From: Eubacteriales bacterium
GTDB lineage: Bacteria; Bacillota; Clostridia; Lachnospirales; Lachnospiraceae
Assembly: GCA_030524545.1 (NCBI GenBank)
Contig: JAUNGM010000002.1
Span: forward strand, 185,121-249,120
Length of the DNA: 64,000 nucleotides
Direction of reading: 5' to 3'
The notes under the pieces are model-generated. The model did no database searches. It was not told the DNA's origin and saw nothing but the letters and a program-made list of their open reading frames with translations. Below, piece after piece: positions 17,870-26,185 of the stretch. Position 1 is the stretch's first letter. Each line of letters starts with the position of its first letter. Position numbers and translations under genes: made by a program.

Positions 17870-17999
17870 ATTTTATTCCCGCGAGCAACGAGCCAAGCGG
17901 ACATGCTTGCATGTCCATTTGGCGACTGCCGCGAGGGTCAAATACCCCGATGCTTGCATCGGGGTATTTGACTGATTTCCTGCAAGCATTGAATAAAAT
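17870..17999. repeat. Structured 130-bp intergenic repeat element
   Basis: The 303-base gap between the GH13 and PHP genes holds no gene. It carries an element with perfect 9-base inverted ends (ATTTTATTC 17870-17878, GAATAAAAT 17991-17999). Inside are a 16-bp perfect stem (17938-17953 with 17956-17971) and a second stem (17892-17906 with 17909-17923), both with TT loops inside GCTTGC. It looks like a dispersed, RNA-forming repeat rather than a simple terminator. Confidence 0.6.
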
Positions 18000-18146
18000 A
18001 TGAAATGGATTTCACATTCTTTTGCAATAATCTTACAAGTAAGTATGTGAAATGTCAAGAGTCATAATGCAGCAAAAAAATAAAAATCTTTATGGAATTT
18101 GCCCCATAAATCGTGAAAGGAAGTATTGGTAAGAATGTTTTCTTCA

Positions 18147-18965
18147 TTATAGTTTTAGAAATTCCGGTTTGCGATCGTGGAAAACCGTATAATAATTAAA
18201 ACCGCATTCCTGAAGAACTGCGGCTGCCCGGTCAAAATTATAAGCGATTTTATCGGGCATGTGGGCATCGGCACCGATGGTGATGATTTCTCCGCCGAGC
18301 TGCCGATACCGTCGGATGACGGCTGTACATGGGTTCGGCTCACCAAGGCCATAGTGATAACCTCCGGTATTCAGTTCGATTCCGACACCTTTTGAAATAA
18401 GCCTGCGCAGGATTTCGTCAAGAATATCCTGATAGCGCCCATAAGAATATTCGCGGTTCTGGTTGGGACCGTAGCGTACTACATAATCGATATGTCCATA
18501 AACATCCATTTCAGAGAAAAAGGCGATATTTTCCAGGATTGATTCGAAATATTCCATATAAGCGGCTGATTCCCGGCGGTTTTCAAAATATTCCGGGTAA
18601 TAGGGATCATATCCGTGAACCACATGAGAGGAACCGATGACAAAATCAAAGGACATCTCCTTTAAAAGGTTATGAAAATAATGATCCAGATGGGGCTGAA
18701 GTCCCAGCTCAATACCGAAACGGATATTCAGATGCTTGCGGTACCGATCCTTTAAAGAGAGTAGCTTTTCGTGGTAGACGGGGATATCCAGGGAAAATTC
18801 AATGGAATCCGGTGTTTTGGGATAATCCGGATCCAGATGTTCTGTAAAGCAGATTCCTTCAAGTCCCAGCGAAATAGCCTTCTTGACCATTTCTTCCATG
18901 GGAGTGCTGGAATCTGCGGAAAATGAAGAATGCATGTGACAGTCCCATAAAATCTGTTGAGCCAT
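18147..18965 (-). CDS. PHP-domain phosphatase, HisK histidinol-phosphatase type
   Basis: A 272-residue polymerase-and-histidinol-phosphatase (PHP) fold protein. Metal-binding motifs are DCHMHSSFSADS near the N-terminus, FTEHLD, GIELGLQPH, GSSHVVHG, YGHIDYV and GADAHMPDK near the end. HisK-type enzymes dephosphorylate histidinol phosphate in histidine synthesis. The start is ATG 18965 behind AAAAGGAGG; an open frame upstream (to 19079) has no support. No other histidine genes are near, so other phosphoester substrates remain possible. Confidence 0.8.
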   Translation of the reverse strand: MAQQILWDCHMHSSFSADSSTPMEEMVKKAISLGLEGICFTEHLDPDYPKTPDSIEFSLDIPVYHEKLLSLKDRYRKHLNIRFGIELGLQPHLDHYFHNLLKEMSFDFVIGSSHVVHGYDPYYPEYFENRRESAAYMEYFESILENIAFFSEMDVYGHIDYVVRYGPNQNREYSYGRYQDILDEILRRLISKGVGIELNTGGYHYGLGEPNPCTAVIRRYRQLGGEIITIGADAHMPDKIAYNFDRAAAVLQECGFNYYTVFHDRKPEFLKL

Positions 18966-19114
18966 AAGAAAGTCCTCCTTTTGTCTGCGGTTATCATGTA
19001 CGGTGCCATTGTGACATAGCAGCGGAATTTGCAGTATGTATTCGGTTTGTGCACATTCCGCCTTCACATTATAACACAAATTTTGTTTTTACATGGATTT
19101 TTTATAAAATGCAC

Positions 19115-19143
19115 TTGAATTTTTGTATGAAATTCGGTACAAT
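19115..19143 (+). promoter_or_regulatory. Promoter of gap
   Basis: TTGAAT (19115-19120), 17-base spacer, TACAAT (19138-19143), with a 75-base leader before the gap start. Confidence 0.75.
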
Positions 19144-19218
19144 ATCCCATAGGTTGATGTTTCTTTAACAAACGAAGAGATATCATAATTAACCATTTAT
19201 TCATAGGAGGAATTTATC

Positions 19219-20238
19219 ATGGCAGTAAAAGTTGCAATCAATGGATTTGGCCGTATCGGTCGTCTTGCATTCCGTCAGATGTTTGGAGCAGAAGGATTTG
19301 AAATCGTAGCAATCAACGATTTAACATCCCCGAAGATGCTGGCACACTTATTAAAATATGACTCCACTCAGGGAAGATACGCTCTGTGTGACAAAGTTGA
19401 AGCTGGCGAAGATTCCATCATCGTTGACGGAAAAGAAATCAAAATCTATGCAAAAGCTAACGCTGCAGAACTTCCTTGGGGAGAAATCGGCGTAGATGTA
19501 GTTCTGGAGTGCACCGGATTCTACACCTCCAAAGCAAAAGCTCAGGCTCATATCGATGCAGGTGCTAAACACGTTATCATCTCTGCACCGGCTGGTAATG
19601 ACCTTCCGACCATCGTTTACAATGTAAACCATGAAGGCCTTACAAAAGAAGATAAGATCATCTCCGCAGCTTCCTGTACAACAAACTGCTTAGCTCCGAT
19701 GGCTAAAGCATTAAACGACTGCGCACCGATCAAATCCGGTATCATGTGCACAATCCACGCTTACACAGGCGATCAGATGACTCTTGACGGACCGCAGAGA
19801 AAAGGCGATCTGAGAAGATCCCGTGCAGCAGCAGTTAACATCGTTCCGAACAGCACCGGCGCTGCAAAAGCTATCGGCCTTGTTATTCCGGAACTGAACG
19901 GCAAACTGATCGGTTCCGCACAGCGTGTTCCGACCCCAACCGGTTCTACAACAATCTTAACAGCAGTTGTTGAAGGCGAAGTTACAAAAGAGCAGATCAA
20001 TGCAGCTATGAAAGCAGCTTCTAACGAGTCCTTCGGATACAACGAAGACGAAATCGTTTCCAGCGATATCGTAGGAATGAAATATGGTTCTCTGTTCGAT
20101 GCTACCCAGACAATGGTTCTTCCTCTGGACAACGGCACAACAGAAGTACAGGTAGTTTCCTGGTATGACAACGAAAACTCCTACACAAGCCAGATGGTTC
20201 GTACTATCAAACACTTCGGAAGCCTGCTTAACGCATAA
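19219..20238 (+). CDS. gap: Glyceraldehyde-3-phosphate dehydrogenase (type I)
   Basis: Oxidises glyceraldehyde 3-phosphate to 1,3-bisphosphoglycerate with NAD+ and phosphate. The 339-residue product has the Rossmann motif [15 protein letters not shown] at the N-terminus, the catalytic cysteine in [12 protein letters not shown] near residue 155, and the C-terminal [22 protein letters not shown] precedes the ATG. Codon use is strongly biased, as expected for a highly expressed glycolytic gene. It has its own promoter. pgk follows after a repeat element and a terminator, so the genes are linked but probably separately transcribed. Confidence 0.98.
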   Translation: MAVKVAINGFGRIGRLAFRQMFGAEGFEIVAINDLTSPKMLAHLLKYDSTQGRYALCDKVEAGEDSIIVDGKEIKIYAKANAAELPWGEIGVDVVLECTGFYTSKAKAQAHIDAGAKHVIISAPAGNDLPTIVYNVNHEGLTKEDKIISAASCTTNCLAPMAKALNDCAPIKSGIMCTIHAYTGDQMTLDGPQRKGDLRRSRAAAVNIVPNSTGAAKAIGLVIPELNGKLIGSAQRVPTPTGSTTILTAVVEGEVTKEQINAAMKAASNESFGYNEDEIVSSDIVGMKYGSLFDATQTMVLPLDNGTTEVQVVSWYDNENSYTSQMVRTIKHFGSLLNA

Positions 20239-20263
20239 TCCAAGTTGCTAAGAGGTATAGGAG

Positions 20264-20400
20264 TTACTGTTCGGTGCTATCACGCGAGGTGTTTTGGCAT
20301 AAATATGCCAAAATCTCAAGACATACGAGCCCAAATTCCTTTGCCGTAGGCAATCTGGAATAAATTTTGGCTGGTTTACTGTGAACGCAGTGAACAGTAA
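20264..20400. repeat. 137-bp intergenic repeat with TTACTGTTC inverted ends
   Basis: Between gap and pgk, TTACTGTTC (20264-20272) is inverted at 20392-20400. Inside are a palindrome (TTTTGGCATA with its complement, 20292-20313), a GCCGTAGGC loop segment and a small ACTGTGAACGCAGT stem. It shares its ends and the GCCGTAGGC core with the element at 1291-1597. Confidence 0.6.
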
Positions 20401-20416
20401 AGTATAGACTCACCAA

Positions 20417-20449
20417 GGGTCCGGTCTGAATAGGACCGGACCCTTTTTT
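20417..20449 (+). terminator. Terminator between gap and pgk
   Basis: GGGTCCGGTC pairs perfectly with GACCGGACCC around TGAATAG, followed by TTTTTT. Confidence 0.92.
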
Positions 20450-20477
20450 CAACATTATCTATAAGGAGGCATATAAC

Positions 20478-21683
20478 ATGCTTAACAAAAAATCTGTTGA
20501 TGATATCAACGTAAAAGGCCAGAAAGTCCTTGTAAGATGCGACTTCAACGTTCCGTTAAAAGAAGGAAAGATTACTGACGAAAACCGTCTCGTAGCAGCT
20601 CTTCCTACTATTAAGAAACTGATCGCCGACGGCGGCAAGGTAATCCTTTGCTCTCACCTTGGCAAACCGAAGGGAGAGCCGAAGCCGGAATTATCCCTTG
20701 CACCTGTTGCAGTTCGTCTGTCCGAATTACTCGGCCAGGAAGTAAAATTTGCTGCTGATGCAGAAGTTGTCGGCCCGAATGCCAAAGCTGCTGTAGATGC
20801 AATGAATGACGGCGATGTTGTTCTTCTTGAGAACACCCGTTACCGCAAAGAAGAAACCAAGAACGGCGAAGAATTCAGCAAAGAGCTTGCTTCTCTTGCT
20901 GACGTATTCGTAAACGATGCATTTGGAACCGCTCACAGAGCACACTGCTCCAACGTTGGTGTTACCCAGTATGTTGGAACTTCTGTAGTTGGATACTTAA
21001 TGCAGAAAGAAATCGATTTCCTCGGCAACGCAGTCAACAATCCGGAAAGACCGTTCGTAGCAATCCTCGGCGGTGCTAAAGTTGCTGACAAGCTGAATGT
21101 TATCTCCAACCTTCTGGAAAAATGCGATACTCTTATCATCGGCGGTGGTATGGCTTACACTTTCCAGAAAGCAAAAGGCCTTGAGGTTGGTACTTCTCTT
21201 GTAGACGACACCAAGATCGACTACTGCAAAGAAATGATGGAAAAAGCTGAGAAGCTTGGCAAGAAGCTGCTTCTTCCGGTTGATACCACTATTGCAAAAG
21301 AATTCCCAAGCCCAATCGATGCTGAGATCGAAGTAACATCTGTAGATGCAGATGCTATCCCGGCTGACATGATGGGTCTTGATATCGGACCGAAGACAGC
21401 AGAGTTGTATGCAGATGCTGTGAAAACAGCTAAGACTGTTGTTTGGAATGGACCGATGGGTGTATTCGAAAACCCAATCCTTGCAGCAGGCACCATTGCT
21501 GTAGCCAAGGCTCTTGCTGATACAGACGCTACCACCATCATCGGCGGCGGTGACTCTGCAGCAGCAGTTAACCAGCTTGGATTTGGTGACAAGATGTCCC
21601 ACATCTCCACAGGCGGCGGTGCTTCCCTGGAATTCCTGGAAGGCAAAGAACTGCCGGGCGTTGCAGCAGCAAACGACAAATAG
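20478..21683 (+). CDS. pgk: Phosphoglycerate kinase
   Basis: Transfers the acyl phosphate of 1,3-bisphosphoglycerate to ADP. The 401-residue length is usual. Motifs: [12 protein letters not shown] near the N-terminus, CSHLGKPKG, the 3-phosphoglycerate site around [22 protein letters not shown], and the C-terminal nucleotide site [11 protein letters not shown] with [21 protein letters not shown] lies just before the ATG. Codon bias is as strong as in gap. tpiA follows 63 bases later with no obvious terminator, suggesting pgk-tpiA co-transcription. Confidence 0.98.
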   Translation: MLNKKSVDDINVKGQKVLVRCDFNVPLKEGKITDENRLVAALPTIKKLIADGGKVILCSHLGKPKGEPKPELSLAPVAVRLSELLGQEVKFAADAEVVGPNAKAAVDAMNDGDVVLLENTRYRKEETKNGEEFSKELASLADVFVNDAFGTAHRAHCSNVGVTQYVGTSVVGYLMQKEIDFLGNAVNNPERPFVAILGGAKVADKLNVISNLLEKCDTLIIGGGMAYTFQKAKGLEVGTSLVDDTKIDYCKEMMEKAEKLGKKLLLPVDTTIAKEFPSPIDAEIEVTSVDADAIPADMMGLDIGPKTAELYADAVKTAKTVVWNGPMGVFENPILAAGTIAVAKALADTDATTIIGGGDSAAAVNQLGFGDKMSHISTGGGASLEFLEGKELPGVAAANDK

Positions 21684-21746
21684 GCCGGAAGCACTTAATG
21701 AAAGCATTTGTTTCTATTAAACACATTTGATGAGGAGAATATAGCC

Positions 21747-22499
21747 ATGGCAAGAAAGAAAATCATCGCTGGTAACTGGAAAATGAACATGACACCAAGC
21801 GAAGCAGTTGAATTAGTAAACACCTTAAAACCATTAGTAGTAAATGACGAAGTTGACGTAGTATTCTGCGTACCGGCTATCGACATTATCCCGGTTATGG
21901 AAGCTGCAAAAGGCTCCAACATCCAGGTTGGTGCTGAGAACATGTACTATGAAGAAAAAGGCGCATACACAGGAGAAATCTCCCCTGCAATGCTCACAGA
22001 CGTTGGTGTAAAATATGTTGTTCTCGGACATTCCGAAAGAAGAGAATATTTTGCAGAAACCAACGAAACTGTTAACAAGAAAATGCTCAAAGCTTTTGAG
22101 CACGGCATTACTCCGATCATGTGCTGCGGCGAATCCCTTACTCAGAGAGAGCAGGGCGTAACTATGGACTTCATCCGCCAGCAGGTGAAAGTTGGATTCC
22201 AGGGCGTAACAGCAGATCAGGCTAAGACAGCAGTCATCGCTTACGAGCCGATCTGGGCTATCGGAACAGGCAAGACAGCTACAACTGAGCAGGCACAGGA
22301 AGTTTGCGCAGCAATCCGTGAGTGCATCGCAGAAATCTACGACGACGCAACAGCAGCAGAAATCCGCATCCAGTACGGCGGCTCTGTAAACGCAAAAACC
22401 GCTCCGGAACTGTTTGCACAGGCAGACATCGACGGCGGCCTTGTAGGCGGCGCATCCCTGAAACCGGATTTCGGCGCAATCGTAAACTACAATAAATAA
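21747..22499 (+). CDS. tpiA: Triose-phosphate isomerase
   Basis: Interconverts dihydroxyacetone phosphate and glyceraldehyde 3-phosphate. The 250-residue TIM barrel starts [15 protein letters not shown]. Catalytic residues are in [11 protein letters not shown] (His) and [15 protein letters not shown] (Glu and the flexible loop 6). [15 protein letters not shown] forms the phosphate site. ATG 21747 is 8 bases after GAGGAG. An in-frame TTG at 21708 would add a 13-residue tail absent from the family. Transcription ends at the hairpin 22533-22575. Confidence 0.98.
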   Translation: MARKKIIAGNWKMNMTPSEAVELVNTLKPLVVNDEVDVVFCVPAIDIIPVMEAAKGSNIQVGAENMYYEEKGAYTGEISPAMLTDVGVKYVVLGHSERREYFAETNETVNKKMLKAFEHGITPIMCCGESLTQREQGVTMDFIRQQVKVGFQGVTADQAKTAVIAYEPIWAIGTGKTATTEQAQEVCAAIRECIAEIYDDATAAEIRIQYGGSVNAKTAPELFAQADIDGGLVGGASLKPDFGAIVNYNK

Positions 22500-22532
22500 T
22501 CTTTTTTGTCAAATAAATAGTCATGTAAATAA

Positions 22533-22575
22533 AGCTCTGCAGGCTGAATATAATTTCAGCTTGCGGAGCTTTTTT
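22533..22575 (+). terminator. Terminator after tpiA
   Basis: AGCTCTGCAGGCTGAA pairs with TTCAGCTTGCGGAGCT with mismatches, followed by TTTTT. A close copy lies at 24428-24468, on the other side of the AAA-ATPase-like gene. Confidence 0.8.
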
Positions 22576-22687
22576 ACATGCCCGAGTATGCCACACTATT
22601 CTTTAGATCATACCGGAAAAATGATTCGATTGAAATAGAGATTTCAATTTGTTTGCTCTTATGCTAGAATTGAGATAGTAAACGGAC

Positions 22688-22707
22688 ATGTCTGCTTACG
22701 CAGACAT
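22688..22707. promoter_or_regulatory. Palindrome upstream of the AAA-ATPase-like gene
   Basis: ATGTCTGC, TTAC, GCAGACAT: a perfect 8-bp stem with a 4-base loop, 27 bases before the TTG start. It could be an operator or an mRNA 5' hairpin. Confidence 0.4.
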
Positions 22708-22734
22708 CAGCATAAATAAGAGGACGGTGATTTT

Positions 22735-24423
22735 TTGGAAAGAAGAGTCAGCATTGGGCATCAGGATTTTGAAACGGTTCGCATGAACCAATATTTTTAT
22801 ATTGATAAAACTTCTTTGATTAAAGAATGGTGGGAGAATGGAGATGGCGTAACTCTGATCACACGTCCGCGGCGTTTTGGGAAAACTCTGAATATGAGTA
22901 TGGTAGAAAAGTTTTTTTCTATAAAATATAGGAACAGAGACGATTTGTTTGAGGGACTTTCTGTTTGGCAGGATGAAAAATACAGAGAATTACAGGGCAC
23001 TTATCCGGTAATCAGTCTTTCTTTTGCAAATATTAAGGAAATAAATTATGAAACGGCTCACCAGAAAATCCTTCAGCTTTTGGTAAATTTATACGTGGAG
23101 AATTATTTCCTGAGATGCAGCGATGTTCTGACAGAGAAGGATCGTGTCTTTTTTGACCGTGTATCTGTGGATATGGGAGATAGTGACGCAACTCTTGCCA
23201 TTTATCAGCTTTCCGAATTTTTGCATCGTTATTATGGAAAAAGAGTAATTATTCTTTTGGATGAGTATGATACTCCCATGCAGGAAGCATATGTAAACGG
23301 ATACTGGGAAGAACTGACAGCTTTTTTCAGAGGCCTGTTTAATGCAGCTTTTAAGACAAATCCCTATCTGGAGAGAGCGATTCTTACGGGGATTACCAGG
23401 ATCAGCCGTGAGTCCATTTTTTCAGATCTCAATAATTTAAAAATAGTAACAACGACTTCGAGGGAATATGCGGATTGTTTTGGTTTTACAGAAGCAGAAG
23501 TCTTTGGCGCGCTGGAAGAATACGGAATGTCCGATGAAAAAGAACATGTAAAGCGCTGGTATGATGGATTTACATTTGGAGATATGAAAGATATTTATAA
23601 TCCATGGTCTATCATCAACTATCTGGACACAGGGGAACTGTCTGCTTATTGGGCAAATACCAGCAGCAATAGCCTGATAGGAAAATTGATACAGGAAGGA
23701 AGCAATGACCTTAAAATTGATTTTGAAGATTTGATGCAGGGGAAATCCGTACAGAAGATAATTGATGAACAGGTGACATTCAGTGAACTATCAGAGGATG
23801 AAAGTGCTGTCTGGAGTCTTCTTGTAGCAAGCGGCTATCTGAAAATCGACAGGCATTATTTCGATAGCTTTTCGGGAGAAAGGGTTTATGAGCTGTCTCT
23901 GACGAACATGGAAGTGAGACTGATGTTCAAAAAGATGATCAGAGGCTGGTTTTCTAAAAAAGGATCGGAATATAATCCGTTTATCAGAGCACTGCTGAAA
24001 CATGACCTAAAATCAATGAATGCTTATATGAATTCCGTAGCCCTTGCAACAATCAGTTATTTTGACTCCGGCACAAAGCCCTCCAGAGAGGAACCGGAAC
24101 GCTTTTACCATGGCTTCGTGCTGGGACTTATTGTAGAACTGGCCGGCAGATATACTGTTACCTCAAACAGAGAAAGCGGCTTTGGACGCTACGATATAGT
24201 TTTGGAACCGTTACAAAAAGAAGAAGATGCAATGATTATAGAATTTAAAGTCTTTGACCCTGATGAAGAGAAGTCGCTGCAGGATACGGTTCAAAAAGCT
24301 TTAAAACAGATCAATGATAAAGATTATGCCGCATCCCTGATTGCCAGAGGAATACAGGAGGAGCATATACGAAAGTATGGATTTGCGTTTGAAGGAAAAC
24401 GGGCTTTGATAGGAATGGGATGA
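22735..24423 (+). CDS. AAA-ATPase-like protein with PD-(D/E)XK nuclease-like C-terminus
   Basis: A 562-residue protein of the widespread gut family that joins an AAA-ATPase-like domain (PF09820 type) to a PDDEXK_9-like domain (PF08011 type). It begins SIGHQDFETVRMNQYFYIDKT, then the P-loop TRPRRFGKTLNMSM (residues about 43-56), Walker B-like VIILLDEYDTPM, and at the end RYDIVLEP with MIIEFKVFDPDEE as the nuclease-like D...E-x-K. The start is TTG behind AGAGGACGG. The biological role of the family is unknown; copies are often mobile and numerous. It sits between tpiA and hom, bracketed by similar hairpins, suggesting insertion into a glycolytic locus. Confidence 0.85.
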   Translation: MERRVSIGHQDFETVRMNQYFYIDKTSLIKEWWENGDGVTLITRPRRFGKTLNMSMVEKFFSIKYRNRDDLFEGLSVWQDEKYRELQGTYPVISLSFANIKEINYETAHQKILQLLVNLYVENYFLRCSDVLTEKDRVFFDRVSVDMGDSDATLAIYQLSEFLHRYYGKRVIILLDEYDTPMQEAYVNGYWEELTAFFRGLFNAAFKTNPYLERAILTGITRISRESIFSDLNNLKIVTTTSREYADCFGFTEAEVFGALEEYGMSDEKEHVKRWYDGFTFGDMKDIYNPWSIINYLDTGELSAYWANTSSNSLIGKLIQEGSNDLKIDFEDLMQGKSVQKIIDEQVTFSELSEDESAVWSLLVASGYLKIDRHYFDSFSGERVYELSLTNMEVRLMFKKMIRGWFSKKGSEYNPFIRALLKHDLKSMNAYMNSVALATISYFDSGTKPSREEPERFYHGFVLGLIVELAGRYTVTSNRESGFGRYDIVLEPLQKEEDAMIIEFKVFDPDEEKSLQDTVQKALKQINDKDYAASLIARGIQEEHIRKYGFAFEGKRALIGMG

Positions 24424-24427
24424 AAAG

Positions 24428-24468
24428 AGCTCTGCAGGCCATTTGTAATTTTGGCTTGCGGAGTTTTA
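24428..24468 (+). terminator. Hairpin after the AAA-ATPase-like gene
   Basis: AGCTCTGCAGGCC and GGCTTGCGGAGTT form a stem followed by TTATT. It closely resembles the tpiA terminator at 22533-22575 in sequence and spacing. Confidence 0.65.
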
Positions 24469-24491
24469 TTGTTGTGTATGGAATAAGGAAT

Positions 24492-24600
24492 AAAAGCTCT
24501 GCAAACTGCTGAATTTGGTATGCAGAGCTTTTGGCATATCAAAGCATGTATAGGATACTGCCGCACGAACGCGTATCTTGTGCTGCGGCAGGTTTTATTT
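24492..24600 (+). terminator. Two further tandem hairpins before hom
   Basis: AAAAGCTCTGCA and TGCAGAGCTTTT (24492-24532) form one stem. CTGCCGCA and TGCGGCAG (24558-24591) form another, followed by TTTTATTT. Both lie upstream of the hom promoter, so they are read-through barriers rather than a hom attenuator. Confidence 0.6.
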
Positions 24601-24622
24601 GACAGATACCTGTTTCCTAATC

Positions 24623-24651
24623 TTGACAAATCCGCATTTCTGTCCTACTAT
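24623..24651 (+). promoter_or_regulatory. Promoter of hom
   Basis: TTGACA (24623-24628), 17-base spacer, TACTAT (24646-24651). Confidence 0.78.
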
Positions 24652-24704
24652 TAAAAAACAGTGTGCCGATAATATACGGAAAATTGGGAAAGGAGCCATT
24701 CCAA

Positions 24705-26000
24705 ATGGAGAATAAAGTTATCAAAGCCGCCCTGCTGGGACTTGGAACCGTGGGAACCGGTGTTTATAAAGTATTGAAGAACCAGGAAGAGGAAATGCAG
24801 GCTAAGATTGGCAGCCGGGTGAAGATTTCCAAGGTACTGGTGCGCAACCTGGAAAAAGCTGCAGCAAAGGTAGAGGATACTTCCATTTTAACAAATCAAT
24901 GGGAAGAAATCTTATCCGATCCGGAAATCAGCATTGTGATCGAGCTGATGGGAGGAATCGAACCGGCCAGAACTTACATCCTTGCTGCGTTAAATGCAGG
25001 AAAACATGTAGTATCTGCGAATAAAGACCTGATTGCTGTTCATGGCAAGGAACTTCTGGATGCAGCGGAAGCAAACCATGTCGATTTCCTTTTTGAAGCT
25101 GCCGTAGCAGGCGGTATTCCGATCATCCGCCCTCTGAAGCAGTGTCTTGCAGGCAATCATATGACTGAGGTTATGGGAATTGTCAACGGAACAACGAACT
25201 TCATTCTGACTAAGATGACACAGGAGGGAATGGAATTTAAGGATGCCCTTGCCCTTGCGACAGAGCTTGGTTATGCGGAAGCAGATCCTACCGCAGATAT
25301 CGAAGGCCTGGATGCTGGACGCAAGGTTGCGATTCTTGCAAGCGTGGCATTTAATTCCCGTGTGGTTTTTGATGATGTATATATAGAAGGAATTACGAAG
25401 ATTTCTGCCAAGGATATTCAGTATGCCAAGGAAATGGGCTGTGATATCAAGCTTCTTGGAGTCGCAAGGCAGGCGGAGGACGGAATTGAAGCATATGTCT
25501 GCCCGATGCTGATTCCGAGCAGCCATCCTCTGGCTTCCGTCAATGATTCCTACAATGCTGTGTTCGTACATGGAGATGCAGTTGAGGATGCCATGTTCTT
25601 TGGCAGAGGGGCGGGAGAGCTTCCTACTGCAAGTGCGGTTGTAGGAGATGTTTTTGACATTGTCCGCAATATTCAGGCAGGCTGCTGTGCACGGATCGGA
25701 TGTACCTGTTATAAAAATACGCCTGTGAAGAAGATGGAGGACTCTCATAATCGTTACTTCATGCGCCTTCAGGTGGAGGATCGCTGCGGTGTGCTTGCAG
25801 AGATGACAGCCGTATTTGCCAAATACCATGTCAGTGTTGCACAGATTATCCAGAAGGAAACAAAGACTGCGGGAAGCGCTGAGGTTGTAGTGATTACGGC
25901 TACAGTCCGGGAAGGTGATTTCCGTACTGCAATGGATGAACTGAAAAGCAGAGCATCTATCCGTAAAATTTCCAGTATGCTTCGTGTATATGGAAAATAG
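24705..26000 (+). CDS. hom: Homoserine dehydrogenase
   Basis: Reduces aspartate semialdehyde to homoserine in threonine and methionine synthesis. The 431-residue protein has a Rossmann motif LLGLGTVGTGVYKVL at the N-terminus, VSANKDLIAVHG and MGIVNGTTNFILTKM, and the catalytic region YAEADPTADIEGLDAGRK. A C-terminal ACT domain (about residues 350-431, RYFMRLQVEDRCGVLAEMTAVF) points to allosteric control by threonine. ATG 24705 follows AAAGGAG by nine bases. An in-frame GTG at 24663 is rejected. It has its own promoter and terminator. Confidence 0.95.
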   Translation: MENKVIKAALLGLGTVGTGVYKVLKNQEEEMQAKIGSRVKISKVLVRNLEKAAAKVEDTSILTNQWEEILSDPEISIVIELMGGIEPARTYILAALNAGKHVVSANKDLIAVHGKELLDAAEANHVDFLFEAAVAGGIPIIRPLKQCLAGNHMTEVMGIVNGTTNFILTKMTQEGMEFKDALALATELGYAEADPTADIEGLDAGRKVAILASVAFNSRVVFDDVYIEGITKISAKDIQYAKEMGCDIKLLGVARQAEDGIEAYVCPMLIPSSHPLASVNDSYNAVFVHGDAVEDAMFFGRGAGELPTASAVVGDVFDIVRNIQAGCCARIGCTCYKNTPVKKMEDSHNRYFMRLQVEDRCGVLAEMTAVFAKYHVSVAQIIQKETKTAGSAEVVVITATVREGDFRTAMDELKSRASIRKISSMLRVYGK

Positions 26001-26012
26001 AAATAAAGTGTA

Positions 26013-26048
26013 TCCCGGGATTTCCGTTCTAAGGAAGTTCCGGGATTT
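26013..26048 (+). terminator. Terminator after hom
   Basis: TCCCGGGATTTCC pairs imperfectly with GGAAGTTCCGGGA and is followed by TTTTA. Confidence 0.72.
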
Positions 26049-26080
26049 TAGCTGTCAAGCATACTTCTGCAAGAAAATCC

Positions 26081-26108
26081 TTGAAAAATCTCAAATTTTT
26101 GATACTAT
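26081..26108 (+). promoter_or_regulatory. Promoter of gpmI
   Basis: TTGAAA (26081-26086), 16-base spacer, TACTAT (26103-26108). Confidence 0.65.
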
Positions 26109-26185
26109 ATAGAAGAGAGAATCTTTCAGTACAAATAACCTCCGCTTTTACCACGGAGAAAATTTACAAATAAAAGGAGAGCATT

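Noticed and set aside
24492-24600. T-box or attenuator leader for hom
   Set aside because: Both hairpins lie upstream of the hom promoter and show no specifier or T-box consensus bases.
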